Shown here: one piece after another, positions 52,370 to 62,720 of the stretch
Position numbering within the stretch: the stretch's first letter is position 1
Layout: each line of letters starts with the position of its first letter
NCBI GenBank assembly: GCA_009746045.1
Contig: RPFO01000299.1
Coordinates: 706,001 to 770,000, forward strand
Direction: 5' to 3'
DNA from: Mesostigma viride
Lineage: Eukaryota > Streptophyta > Mesostigmatophyceae > Mesostigmatales > Mesostigmataceae
Length of the DNA stretch: 64,000 bases
Translations under genes and position numbers: made by a program
The notes under the pieces: model-generated
Databases searched by the model: none
What the model saw: the letters and a program-made list of their open reading frames with translations, nothing else
Told to the model about the DNA's origin: nothing

Positions 52370-53659
52370 TCATTGGATTCGCGTATGATACAAACTTGCT
52401 CTTTGATCGTATCCCACTAGAGGTTGTAGAAAGTTTCGAGACACCAGTACCATGACCCCCGCCTTCCTAGTCGTAAACGAGGTAATGGTAGAGTCATCGA
52501 AGAGGTCTAGCTCGTAACTCAGCCATTTTCCCGTGTCGGTACTTGTCAAGTTGGTAACTAGAGCATCCTCACCACGCAGTCCTCCGTTCACAGATAGCGT
52601 GAACCCGCCAATCGTCGGAGAGGCCTCCGTGAGTCGAACGTTGTTGATGTACCATCGCAAAGGGAGTTTTCTCAGGTAGGCGCTAGGGACGCAATCTTTG
52701 ATGCCTTGTACTATCGAAAGCCCTGGGATGCATTCATACGTCTGAAAAGGGTAGGTGACTACTAGCCAAGTGACAGCGTTCAATTCATCGATCCTGCCAA
52801 TTCTCCAGCTAGAGAGTTTTGCATAGGATCGGGTTATTGTGAAAGAACGCCCGGTTAGCGCGGCAGGGCGGTTGTGGTCTCTCATGGTGGAAAACGAGAT
52901 TTGCTCGACTAGCAAAGGGCTACCCGAAAATCGCGTCCCGCCATATCCAAAATACAGGTCCTTGAAATACGGGTATCCGACATCTGGGTTAACCAAGTTG
53001 TTCCCCGCTGCATAAAATGAGGACTGGTAGTCTCTCGCGACAAAATCGCAAATTCCGCTTACTTCTCCGCTGTTGACGATATATGGCAACTCAACACGCA
53101 CGTCTTGGTCATTGATGACGCTAAAGGCATTGTCATGAGAAGCCGTCGTTCCATCTTCATAATGCATGACAAATGGCGCGTTTGGATTTGTCAGAGTAGT
53201 ATAGCCGATACCCAAGTTGTCGAACAGAAAGTCTAGCTGTGTGCGGGTCGGTATTCGATGGCCTGGGTCTTGGAGCGTATCAGCGTCAAAATGGAATGAC
53301 ATGACCCCATTGCTCGGTGTCTCGATGTCTATGAAGCTGCTTTTTACGTACATGTTTTCGAATATGGCTTGGTCTTTAAACCACGATTTCCCATCCACTA
53401 CCAGCTTAAAAAATGACTCGATAGGGTCCGCGGCCGTCTCCTCGTCGTAATCATCGCCTAAACGCAAACTTGTTGGCTCACTTGGGTAACACACCCGCAC
53501 GCCATCAACAATCGTATGCAAGTCAAATGGATGAACCTGGGATAATTGCAACGCTACAATGTCCTGTTCAACGCTTGCGATTCGCGCGTCTGTTTCTTGG
53601 TCGACCGTCAAGCCGGTTGCGAGGTTTATGGGCCGGTTGAGAGTCGAAATCACTACCAT
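52370..53659 (-). CDS. Large PLV structural protein, intact
   Basis: 429 residues. A short N-terminal helix (QETDARIASVEQDIVALQ) may be a coiled-coil trimerisation segment. The remainder is beta-rich (SFTITRSYAKLSSW, SYELDLFDDSTITSFTT). First gene of the leftward block; its stop overlaps the start of the broken structural gene by 4 bp (ATGA), and the two share overall character, so they may form one virion substructure. No family is recognised. Confidence 0.7.
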   Translation of the reverse strand: MVVISTLNRPINLATGLTVDQETDARIASVEQDIVALQLSQVHPFDLHTIVDGVRVCYPSEPTSLRLGDDYDEETAADPIESFFKLVVDGKSWFKDQAIFENMYVKSSFIDIETPSNGVMSFHFDADTLQDPGHRIPTRTQLDFLFDNLGIGYTTLTNPNAPFVMHYEDGTTASHDNAFSVINDQDVRVELPYIVNSGEVSGICDFVARDYQSSFYAAGNNLVNPDVGYPYFKDLYFGYGGTRFSGSPLLVEQISFSTMRDHNRPAALTGRSFTITRSYAKLSSWRIGRIDELNAVTWLVVTYPFQTYECIPGLSIVQGIKDCVPSAYLRKLPLRWYINNVRLTEASPTIGGFTLSVNGGLRGEDALVTNLTSTDTGKWLSYELDLFDDSTITSFTTRKAGVMVLVSRNFLQPLVGYDQRASLYHTRIQ

Positions 53660-53683
53660 TTATTATCTGCCTAGAATATAAAC
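53660..53683. promoter_or_regulatory. 24-bp divergent promoter spacer
   Basis: TATTATCTGCCTAGAATATAAAC separates the leftward structural block from the rightward block. AT-rich with TATA-like words on both strands. Confidence 0.5.
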
Positions 53684-54211
53684 ATGGCCTCTGAGGCTTC
53701 AGAGACCCCAACGAGCTACCAAGACGAAACCTTCGCCGAGACGCGGGAAGAGCAGGTTGACCTGGTCAAGACAATTCGAAAGGGACAACCGCTGAATGAT
53801 GAACAGAAAAAAGCCCTTCGCGACAAAATGAGAGTTTACCAGCAACGCGCAAAAGCCGAGAGGGAGAAGAGACGAAACGAGGAAAAGGAGGCAGAGATAA
53901 CGAAACGTAAGGTCCTTGCAAAGGAATTGGAGATTCAGCGGCAAAGGCTAGTCGAACTGGAGCTGCAAGAAGCCCGTAACAAATCGCGCATTGAACGCCT
54001 TCTCGCTGAAGATTCTGTCGCCTCAACCCCCGCCGACACGCCAAAACCAAGACGGGGTCGAAAGCCCAAGGAGACAGAGCCGGACTCTCCGCCACCCCCG
54101 ATCAAGACCCGACAGCTCCCACCTCAACCACCGCCACCTGTCGCGATGACGCCATACGAGATGCGCATGGCCGCCATCCGCGCGTCTCTCCTTGCTAGTC
54201 TGGACGATTAA
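53684..54211 (+). CDS. Coiled-coil protein with AT-hook
   Basis: 175 residues. Residues ~45-110 are a long charged helix (AKAEREKRRNEEKEAEITK) typical of coiled coils. An AT-hook-like PKPRRGRKPK and proline-rich stretches follow, then a short C-terminal helix. It begins the rightward block and is followed 12 bp later by the ATPase. A scaffolding or DNA-binding role is inference. Confidence 0.65.
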   Translation: MASEASETPTSYQDETFAETREEQVDLVKTIRKGQPLNDEQKKALRDKMRVYQQRAKAEREKRRNEEKEAEITKRKVLAKELEIQRQRLVELELQEARNKSRIERLLAEDSVASTPADTPKPRRGRKPKETEPDSPPPPIKTRQLPPQPPPPVAMTPYEMRMAAIRASLLASLDD

Positions 54212-54223
54212 AATGTCTTCAGA

Positions 54224-55108
54224 ATGATAATGGCTATCATCGAAGAGCGACGAATTCATTCACTTGAGAACAAAGACATCAAGCAACGATACGCCCCACA
54301 GCGTCCTGCTCCACCGAATATGCCGAGTCTTCATTTTATCGCAAACTTCTGCGGAGCTCGACGGTCTGGGAAAACTACATCGGCAGTCAACATGGCGAAG
54401 GCTTACTTTGCTAACAACTCATTCGACAAGCTGTACCTCATTTCAGGGAGTGCCCACACGGAGCCAAAATACAAGGAGCTCCCGGAACCAGCTATGACGA
54501 TGGAAGTCTACTCTAACCTGGCATTCGATGGGATGATAGATCATATCAAGTCTGACCTCCACGAATACGAGAGGTACAAGGACGATCTCAAGGTCTGGGA
54601 AACGTTCAAACGCGAATACGTGGATGGGAATAAAAACGCAGAACTCATGGACCTCTCCATGTACCTACGCCTTGATGCAATGAACTGGGATAAACCTGCG
54701 ACAAGGTTCGAGCACGGTCCTCCTTCGTCGCTCATTCTGATAGACGACATGCAAGGCAGTGCCCTCTATCAGAGCTCTAGCAAAAACGCTGTTGCGGCTT
54801 TCGCGTTCAAACACAGACACTTCCTCACGAGCATGATTTTCCTGACACAGGCGTACACAAGCGGTGGCGTACCACGAGCAGTGCGAGCGAATATATCGTT
54901 TCTTGCGCTGTTCAGAACGAAGGACCATCGAGCCGCGCGACAGATCGCGGAAGAGAGCGCGGGGGCTGTGGCGCCGGATGAGTTTCTCGCGCTATGGGAC
55001 CACGCCGTCAAGGACGATCCTCACGACTTCTTTGCTGTCGACTTCGACCAGCGCGACCCGAAAAAAATGTTTCGTCGAAACTTCAATACATTTCTCTCGA
55101 TAAAATAA
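54224..55108 (+). CDS. A32-like genome-packaging ATPase
   Basis: 294 residues of the FtsK/HerA-type packaging ATPase family shared by PLVs, virophages and giant viruses, which pumps viral DNA into the capsid. Walker A is GARRSGKTT (residues 44-52) and Walker B LILIDDMQG (170-178); the FLTQAY segment behind it fits the sensor region. An ATG two codons downstream is an alternative start. The frame is intact, and length is normal for the family. The next gene begins 23 bp downstream. Confidence 0.9.
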   Translation: MIMAIIEERRIHSLENKDIKQRYAPQRPAPPNMPSLHFIANFCGARRSGKTTSAVNMAKAYFANNSFDKLYLISGSAHTEPKYKELPEPAMTMEVYSNLAFDGMIDHIKSDLHEYERYKDDLKVWETFKREYVDGNKNAELMDLSMYLRLDAMNWDKPATRFEHGPPSSLILIDDMQGSALYQSSSKNAVAAFAFKHRHFLTSMIFLTQAYTSGGVPRAVRANISFLALFRTKDHRAARQIAEESAGAVAPDEFLALWDHAVKDDPHDFFAVDFDQRDPKKMFRRNFNTFLSIK

Positions 55109-55130
55109 TTTTCTCTGAACATGATATACT

Positions 55131-55625
55131 ATGGATATTCCGTCCACCAAACGATACGCAGGCGCCGAGAAGGAGTACGTGTTGGACACCCAAGCACTCC
55201 TCCGATATTGTTCGGGTTCTCGACTGGGGCAGAAAACTCTAGAACGTGTCGTCAGGATCCTTCAAGAAGCAGGCCACCACGACACGATTCCGTCCACCTG
55301 TCACGACATGAGCCCCGAAATCCGATTGGCCATCCTCGCCTTGGTGGGCGATCGCAGGCGTCCACGTGGGCGCTCACCCTCCAAAACGGAAAAACGACAC
55401 GAACCGAAACGGCCTCGAGGGCGCCCAAGGATCCACCCCGTAGGGTATAAAAAGCCTCGAGCCAAAAAATTGTCTCATGTTCAGTCATCAGATGACGGTG
55501 ACCGTAGAGGAGCGTCGCGAGCAATGGCGACGGGCCCAGGCGAAGAGGCGAGCAATCGCCCGCGACCAGACGAACTGCATCTCGGCGAAAAGCAAGGTCA
55601 AGAAGGGCGTCTGGAATCCCAGTGA
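55131..55625 (+). CDS. AT-hook protein of the PLV
   Basis: 164 residues. The N-terminal ~80 residues are helical; then come basic segments including KRPRGRPRIHPVG, a canonical AT-hook core (RGRP) that binds the minor groove of AT-rich DNA. The last ~50 codons overlap the recombinase gene in another frame, so the real end may be functionally unimportant. It could assist integration or replication. Confidence 0.6.
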   Translation: MDIPSTKRYAGAEKEYVLDTQALLRYCSGSRLGQKTLERVVRILQEAGHHDTIPSTCHDMSPEIRLAILALVGDRRRPRGRSPSKTEKRHEPKRPRGRPRIHPVGYKKPRAKKLSHVQSSDDGDRRGASRAMATGPGEEASNRPRPDELHLGEKQGQEGRLESQ

Positions 55626-56760
55626 CCGATGGATCGCAAATAACCCCGAGTGCGCGGAAAAAATCGGCTTGCAGGCGACCTCTCCACCCTCGCCGGAGCC
55701 ACCGCACCACGAGGAACCGCCTGCGCGACCTACTGATGGACGATATTGGACGTTCAACGAGGCCGTCGCCGCAGCGGATTCCCGGCCAGAGCATCACGAG
55801 CCTGGCAGGCCCTCGAGAGAGCGCGGGGCGACGCGCAAAACCGCGAAGGGGTATATCGGCAGGCTGCGAGTTCTCCTTGACAAAATGGGGTGCTCGCAGG
55901 ACGAATCAGTCGACTGCCTCGCAGACACCGCCCGTGTCCTGCGCGTCGTCCACGAAACCTCGGAACCCAAACGCAAGCTCGCACACTCGAAAGAGGATGC
56001 GTGGAGGGAGAACGAGAAGAACTTGCTCGGAGTGATAAACGGGGTGAATCGAATGATGCCACCTGAGAAGAGGCTCCCACGCGACGTGACGGACGCGTAC
56101 GCTGCTCGAGTCAATGAGCTGAAGGTCGGCGATCTCGACAGGAAATTCGACAGGGCCGAGAGCAAGCCACTGAGGTACACGTACGAGCAGCTCCAGCGGA
56201 TCGCCGCCGCCGAGTACAAAAAGGACCCTACGTCTGACGCCGCTTTGATGGGTCTTATTTACCTGTCCGGCGAGAAACTGCCACCGACCAGGTACGACCA
56301 CGACAAAATGCGCATCGTCAGTTCTATCAGCGAGCTCGAGCCACACGAGAACGGATACATTCCGAGCGAGCGCCGCATGATAATTCAACGTTTTAAGACG
56401 GCAGAGACGTACGGCACGTACGACTACCAAATTCCAGACGGGTACAAGAAGCTGATTAACGCGTTGCAGGCTCGAGCTGATCAGAAGTACGTGTTCGAGG
56501 ACCCAAAAAATCCAGGCGAATACATGAAGCACGAGTATTATTCTGCGAAGTACAACCGCATCTACCACGGCATTGATGCAACGAGGCAGGCGTACATCAC
56601 CCGTTTCTTGAAGGGCGCTTCGTGGAAAAAGCGAAAATGGGCTGGTGACTTGATGGGGCACGACGTACTTACAGGAGCCGTTTACGAGCGGCAGGCGGGG
56701 GACCCCTCTCCCCAGGGCGGCGAGACTGGCGGACGTCGGCTGAGGCCGAGGAAAAAGTAG
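55477..56760 (+). CDS. Tyrosine recombinase (viral integrase)
   Basis: 427 residues (an internal Met at residue 6 is also possible). The catalytic core shows the PLV/NCLDV recombinase pattern: KLPPTRYDHDKMRI (box I Arg), QRFKTAETYGTYDYQIP, then TRQAYITRFL (second Arg region), LMGHD (393-396) and the nucleophile Tyr in VYERQ (403). These enzymes cut and rejoin DNA through a 3'-phosphotyrosine intermediate and would integrate the viral genome. The N-terminal third is basic, presumably arm- or core-binding. A basic tail (RRLRPRKK) ends the protein. All key residues appear intact. Confidence 0.85.
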   Translation: MFSHQMTVTVEERREQWRRAQAKRRAIARDQTNCISAKSKVKKGVWNPSDRWIANNPECAEKIGLQATSPPSPEPPHHEEPPARPTDGRYWTFNEAVAAADSRPEHHEPGRPSRERGATRKTAKGYIGRLRVLLDKMGCSQDESVDCLADTARVLRVVHETSEPKRKLAHSKEDAWRENEKNLLGVINGVNRMMPPEKRLPRDVTDAYAARVNELKVGDLDRKFDRAESKPLRYTYEQLQRIAAAEYKKDPTSDAALMGLIYLSGEKLPPTRYDHDKMRIVSSISELEPHENGYIPSERRMIIQRFKTAETYGTYDYQIPDGYKKLINALQARADQKYVFEDPKNPGEYMKHEYYSAKYNRIYHGIDATRQAYITRFLKGASWKKRKWAGDLMGHDVLTGAVYERQAGDPSPQGGETGGRRLRPRKK

Positions 56761-57108
56761 ACAGTTTTCCCGTGGGAAATTTTCATGAATGTCGAAAAGG
56801 ATATCCTAAACTGCATGCATTATACAGGAAATAAAAAAGTTCCATGGGACCATTTTTCTCAAGGGTCGAGGTTCGAGGGTCTGTGTGGTTTTTAGACGAA
56901 CTGAAATTTTTTAATCGAAACTTTTTTTTTCTAAGCATACGGTATACAACCTTCCAGAATGGTCTCGAACTTCAACCTGCATGACGACACGGTCGACCGA
57001 CACGACGTAACCGACAAGCCGACACGATTCGATTCCTCGTGGGAGATCTCCCACGGGAATAAAGGCGGACTCTCCCACGACAATCCGCACTCTCGCGCTC
57101 ACACCACC

Positions 57109-60100
57109 ATGGAGGCTCCCGGTCCACCCATCACCGCAAAGATGATCAAGCTCGCGCGGAGGATTAAATCTAAGAACTGGAACGATAACGCCCTAGAGCT
57201 ATCCGCTAACGAAGCGCTCAGGCTCATTCGCGCTGGCGGCCATTGGTGCGAGGTTCTAAAAGAAGACGATGTTGTCAAGCCATATCTCGATTACGACCTC
57301 AAATTCGATCACGAGGAAGGAGAGCCGGGAGTCACCGTCGACGACATCATCAACGACGTCTTCGAAAATTGTAACATCAACCATGAGAACGTCAAAGTAC
57401 TCACGCGTCGTCCGCGTTGGGTCGAAACCAAGGGCAAGAGGACGTTCAAGTACTCGTTCCGTGTCTACGTGAAGGGTTGGAAAGTGACGGTGAAGGATAT
57501 GGGGCGTCTCATGAAGGCCAAACTTCTGCAGCTACCCGGATGGGACGATTCCATTTACAACGACGGCCGATTGCTGAACTGTGTGTATAACACGAAGGAC
57601 GTCGAGCCAGGATGCCCAATTCTCTCTCCCGTTGACGACAACGAGCCCATCGAAACGTTTGTCGCTCAATTGGTGGACAACGATGCAAAGTGGCTGCCTG
57701 TCGACGACTTGATCGACGGTCTCGAGCCTCCAGCAAAAAAAGGGAAACAGTCGAGCGGTGGCAAGCGTGACGTTGGACGCCCTTCGACGAGGGTTTTCGC
57801 CACTAGCAGCGACGAAATCACGCACCTGGACAGTGAAGATATCGCCAACGTCACTTCGCGCATCGTGGCCAGGTGGACCGAGCGTTTCCCGAATTTTGAC
57901 GACCACGCGCTGGATGCTGCGAGCCTTCACTACTCGAAGGACCGTGACAACTACGTCCTGCGCACGTTCAGCCACTTGTGCCTCGGAGCTGGCCGCGAGC
58001 ACGGGAGCAACCACACTTACCTCGTCGTATCGCGTGACGGCATCGTTCAGAAATGCCACGACTCGGACTGCCGCGACTTCTCGAGCGAAGTTGTCGCTCT
58101 CGGCGACGAACTCAAGTCTCTGCTTTTCCCATCCGAGGACGCCACGACATCATACATTCTCGCGCACTTCGAGAATTCTCATCGCGGTGTAGCCGAGGCC
58201 TGTGTGGTGGGATTTGCTGGGACTTGGCGGTACAGCGGTGGGTCGTTGTGGAATTTCAGGGACCACAGGTGGCGCCAGCTGATGACTGACGAACCTCTGC
58301 GGAACGCCATCGGAGATGCGGACAAGCTCAAGTTAAAGTACGAGGAGGTGGCACGCTATTTTTCTGAACGGCGTGACAAGGCCGAGCATCTAGGTGACGA
58401 CAAGAAGGCGGCGTACTTTGATGCCCTGGCAGATTCCGCTGCGAAGATCTCTCGCAACTTGCGTGACGGTCCTTACATCAACTACATCCGCAACGAGGTC
58501 AGGGCGATCATATACGCCGAGCCAACGGACTTCGTGGAGCGGCTAGACCGGAATCCATACCTCCTGTGCTTCACTAACGGGGTGCTGGAACTTACTACAA
58601 TGACCCTGCGCCCTGGACGGCCCGACGACATGCTTTCCAAGCAGATGAGAATTCCCTACACGCCAGACGCCGACACTTGTGCTATGGAAGTGAAGTTGGA
58701 GGAAATTTTCCCAGACGAGGTGACCCGGGCCCACTTTAACCCTTCAATTGTGTCAACTGGAACCACCAGAACGGACTGAGTATGGGCATCTTAGTAAGTA
58801 TGAGAGTATCTAGCCAAATAACATTTTCTGGCCCACCCTTGGAACCAAGGATGCTTTTATATCAAATAACTTTGGGGTCATGTCATTGGTCACATATCTA
58901 TGCCCCACAGCTGCTATAAATAGCACCCCCCCCAAGGGGGTACGGTGCAGATGGGGTTCAAGAGATATATAATGCAATATGGACCATTTCTCAAAATCTG
59001 CTGACCCTGGCCCTTTGAGGGGAGTTCAAGATAATCACAGGCATGCCATAGATGCATTCACAACATGACATGCCATAGAACTGCACAGGCTAGCTAGCAT
59101 ACAGCCCAAAATAGCTCAGACCGTTATAACGGGTGCAGTTATTTTGGGGTGTTTTGGTAGCACTACCGTATAGGCATTCAATTCCAACGTGGCACAAAAC
59201 ATCATAGATGGCCACACATGGATTCCCAAACACATTTCCAGCTTAAAAATCACAACAGCATGCTATACAACAAGTATAAAGCTTGTGCCAAGGCCCAAAA
59301 CCAAGAGTATAACGGGTTCACAAGGAGCTACATTATCAATGCATCCAACACACTATAAAGCAATTCCAATGATTGGCAATGATAGAGAAAACAAAAGAAC
59401 TCACCTGGTTGTGCTTCCATGCAAGCAGGCCCTGGCCATTCATGTTTCTTGCATGCACTATGGACGCACAAGCAGAAGGATAACTTGGGCCAGCAAACCA
59501 AGAAGCAATGCCTAGAGCTTGCCAGAAAACCACTTGTCTCGCTATGTCTGTGCAGGGAAAAGCATCCCGCTATCAAGCCCACCATGTTAAGAGACAATAC
59601 CAAACGCTACTTCACTGGTTTCGTTGAAGCCTTAGCTAATAGCAATCAAATCTGGTCCAAAATCTGCGTGACATAGTGGTATTCCCCAACCATCACAAGC
59701 GAACGCGTACAAGCACTAAAGCAACAAAACGACAAGCAAAAACCATCGATTACATGTCTAAAACTAGTTTATAAACGATAGGACGACTTGGTACTGTAAT
59801 GTATAAACGCTAACATGTCAATACGTACCAGGTCGAAACCGCAGATTACCTGCTGTGCGGGAGCCATCACTCCCACCTCACGGACATAGCCTCGAACCTT
59901 TCCTGGCCGTCATCGCTAATAAAACATGTCAAGAATAACGTAACAAGTCTATCCACGCGCAAATATATGGACGTTTGCCGCCGAACAACAGGTAGCGTAC
60001 GCACTGTCACCGCCTGGCCGCTGACAGGATCTGCTGCACCGATTAGAACCTAGAGACATACTTGCGCACATCCAGACGCTTCACGGCCAGATTTATAACC

Positions 60101-61364
60101 TTTATAACACTCAAGGATAATTACTACAAAATTTGAGTTCAAAATTCCAAGCCATGCTCTCGTACCAGTCATTTGCCTGCACCGCCATAGCCGCGGACGT
60201 CAATTATTTTCATTCACGTCGGTCCCGTTTGACCATGGTACCCCCCCAACTTTGATTGAGTATATCTCCCTGGCCAGTTGTCCAAAGTACGGTCTGAATA
60301 GTGCCAGGCATAGCTTACGTCTAGATCTTTCGATCCCCCCAGGTTTGACCGTTGAATTATTTTTGGCGCGGCGCCTGGTTCTGCCACAAACTCAGTCCGT
60401 TAGAGTGGCGCGAGTTCAACTGGCGCCACGAAAACGGACTCAGTACAAATTAAGGGTTAAGCGTTTCCTTGGCTCACTGATGGTGGGGGACAATCGTGAC
60501 GAGCAAGGATACTTTTGGAAGGGTTCAGGACGGAACGGGAAGGGCTTCCTGATGAAAGTAATCAGAGAGGCATACGGCGACAATGCGGACACCGTTCGTA
60601 CTGCTTTCTACACTTCGCAGGAGCGGGACAGTGATGTGGCGACGCCAGAAGTTTTGAGAATGCGCGGCATGCGCATCGGTTTGACGAACGAGCTCCAGCG
60701 CAACGTCCCTATTGTGGCATCAAAATTCAAGAACATCACAGGCAATGGCGTCTTGAAGGCACGCGCTCTCCACTCTAACGAGTACGTGCAATTTCCCACG
60801 TCATTCAAGCTTATTTTGGACACAAACAACGACGTGAAATTTGACGAGCACTGCGAGGGGTTGTGGGACCGCGCTGTCATGTACCCTTTCGTGAGCAAGT
60901 TTTGCACGCGGAAAGAGATGGCCGATGAACCTGATCGTCCGCACATGCATCTCGTGGACACCACACTGAACGAGCGTGCCAAGGAGTTTGCGTTAGGATT
61001 GATGGCGATTTCGATTAGAGAGTGCGTAGTATACCTGGCAGCAACCAGCAAGGACGAGAGGTGGCCGCCTAGGTCGGAGGAGATGCGAGTCCTGAAGACG
61101 GACTCGAAGGTTTCGTCTGATGGTGTGGGTGCCTTTATCGAGGAGCTAAAGAAAAGCGGCGAGCTTGTCAAGTGCAGCGGAGAGGCAGTGCCTGTAAAGG
61201 TTCTTCTCGACGAGTACATTGCTTCGACTGGTATGGATAGCTACAAGGCGAAATTATTTGGAGACGAGGCAAAGGCGGTTCTGGGCTGCAGGCTGACTCA
61301 GTACAAGTTGAGCGACGGTTCCAGGCCGAATTGTTTTATTGGATGGCGGTATTGCCCTTCGTAA
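57109..61364 (+). pseudogene. Primase-SF3 helicase split by a piggyBac-like element
   Basis: I choose the ATG at 57109 for its ACCATGG context; the frame is open from 56959, but that leader contains TIR-like TCCCACGGGA words. An archaeo-eukaryotic primase domain comes first (YLDYDLKFD with the DxD pair, SFRVYVKG, YNDGRLLNCVYN). A D5 N-terminal domain follows (NPYLLCFTNGVLEL). Coding is interrupted at 58739 by the insertion and resumes at 60461 with the SF3 helicase: Walker A GSGRNGKG, FKLILDTNN, and WDRAVMYPF with the Arg finger. One-copy TTAA rejoins the frame, giving about 844 residues. The protein would unwind and prime viral DNA. Confidence 0.9.
58740..60456. mobile_element. piggyBac-like element in the primase-helicase gene (1717 bp)
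   Basis: Bounded by TTAA at 58736-58739 and 60457-60460. The termini are CCCTTCAATTGTG and, inverted, CCCTTAATTTGTA. piggyBac elements duplicate TTAA and start CCC, and excise precisely; here excision would restore the frame exactly. No transposase is seen. The interior contains a TATA-bearing segment (58868-58931) shared with the MITE at 1008-1411. The open frame 59189-59515 is probably chance. Confidence 0.85.
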
Positions 61365-61442
61365 GTAATATTTTAATGAAACGATTTTTCACGTGTCAAT
61401 CGATGGTCCTTCCGCTTTCAGATGGACCCCCAGACGTCACCT

Positions 61443-62720
61443 CACCCCGCCGCGCGGCCCTCGCCGGGTCCGCCAACTCCCACGCACTGCTCGACCCTCC
61501 AGCACCTTACTAAATTTACTAAGCTAACTACGGGTTTTGGGTTTTGTCTGCGGGAAATTATGCAAGCCTGTGCATGCACTCTCACTCACATCGAATAAAA
61601 CCTCCATTTCCAACTGAAAATATCAATTTAGTAGTAAATATAGTTTCCCACGAGAAAACACAGCAAGCCCTCACCCCATCACCACCACCTGGCAGTCCCG
61701 CCACTGCTTGGCAGTCCGCGCCCCTCCGCTGCACCCCCGCTGGCCGGCCCCCATGGCCTTTCCCGTGGGAGATGGATTTATTGGTCATTTTGCCGTGGGA
61801 AACTATGTTTTCATAACCATTTGTCGTGGGAGACTATATTTACTAAGTTTTTTGGGGGTTCTTTTTTTGGGAAATTCAGGTGTGTTTTTGGTGGTGCACA
61901 CCTGAATTAATTTCCTAGGAATAAAACCCAAAACCCATAGTAAACGTAGTAAACATAGTTTCCCACGGGAAATGACTTAGTCCCATATCCCACACGCCTC
62001 ACCCTCTTATGGCATGGTGGGACTGGATGTCACAACCTTGACCTCATGGCAGGTGGCTTGAATTTCCTAGAAAAAAAACCAAAAACCCATAGTAAACTTA
62101 GTAAATTTAGTCACCCTGGGATGCCTGCATAAGAGTCTACCACCATGGTCACTATAAGGTCACTATAGCTACTCCCGTGGGAAACTAAAATTACATGCAA
62201 CACTCTAGTGTGTTGCATGACCACGAGGTGATGGGAGGTGGCTTGAATTTCCTAGAAAAAAAACCAAAAACCCATAGTAAACTTAGTAAATTTAGTCACC
62301 CTGGGATGCCAGCATAAGAGTCTACCACCATGGTCACTATAAGGTCACTATAGCTACCCTGTACCACACAGCACCTGTAGCACTTTGACCTCATGGCAGC
62401 TGGCTTGAATTTCCTAGAAAAAAAACCAAAACCCCATAGTAAACTTAGTAAATTTAGTCACAGTGGGAGGGTGATAGCCAGGGTGGGGGGATGCCGTGGG
62501 TGTCTGGAGACGGTGTTAGGGTTTAGGGTTTAGGGTTTAGGGTTTAGGGTTTAGGGTTTAGGGTTTAGGGTTTAGGGTGATACCCCACCCTAGGCCGCGG
62601 TCACTATAGGGTCACTATAGGGGTGGCAGATGCCAGCATAAAGCTGGTGCCCTTCTGTGAGCCGCGATGACGGAATGATGACGGAATGATGATGGAAGCT
62701 ACTTAATTAATTAATTAATT
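61443..62720. repeat. Right terminal inverted repeat of the PLV
   Basis: The complement of 38211-39504, from CACCCCGCCGCGCGG to AGCTACTTAATTAATT. It contains the same iterons and internal repeats; it lacks the 21-bp family C fragment of the left copy. Confidence 0.95.
62516..62577. repeat. (TTTAGGG)n telomere-type array in right TIR
   Basis: Eight to nine perfect TTTAGGG units, the mirror of 38350-38411. Confidence 0.97.

Larger units (their letters stand above)
46521..52373 (-). pseudogene. Large PLV structural protein split by two transposons
   Basis: The gene starts at 52373 in an ATGA overlap with the upstream gene. After 33 codons it is cut by a LINE copy (51661-52275 plus a 9-bp duplication), resumes at 51651, and runs to 50581. 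It is cut again by a 3228-bp element (47353-50580) and finishes from 47352 to 46521. Both inserts including duplications are multiples of three (624 and 3228 bp) and the joined frame is open, giving about 666 residues. The protein is beta-rich without recognisable domains, likely a capsid-associated or vertex protein. Apparent N-terminal residues encoded by the TTTACCAC repeats belong to the transposon. Confidence 0.8.
38211..62720. mobile_element. Endogenous Polinton-like virus (24.5 kb)
   Basis: Bounded by ~1.28-kb terminal inverted repeats. Gene content is diagnostic of PLVs: double-jelly-roll capsid protein, probable penton, A32-like packaging ATPase, tyrosine recombinase and primase-SF3 helicase. 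There is no protein-primed DNA polymerase and no retroviral-type integrase. Structural genes run left and replication/packaging genes run right from a 24-bp divergent spacer at 53660. Four transposon insertions total about 6.1 kb, leaving an original size near 18.4 kb. At least three key genes are broken, so this copy cannot replicate alone. Confidence 0.9.

Noticed and set aside
58740-60456. An intron in the primase-helicase gene instead of a transposon
   Set aside because: The ends lack GT/AG and carry TTAA duplications with CCC termini, which fits piggyBac better.
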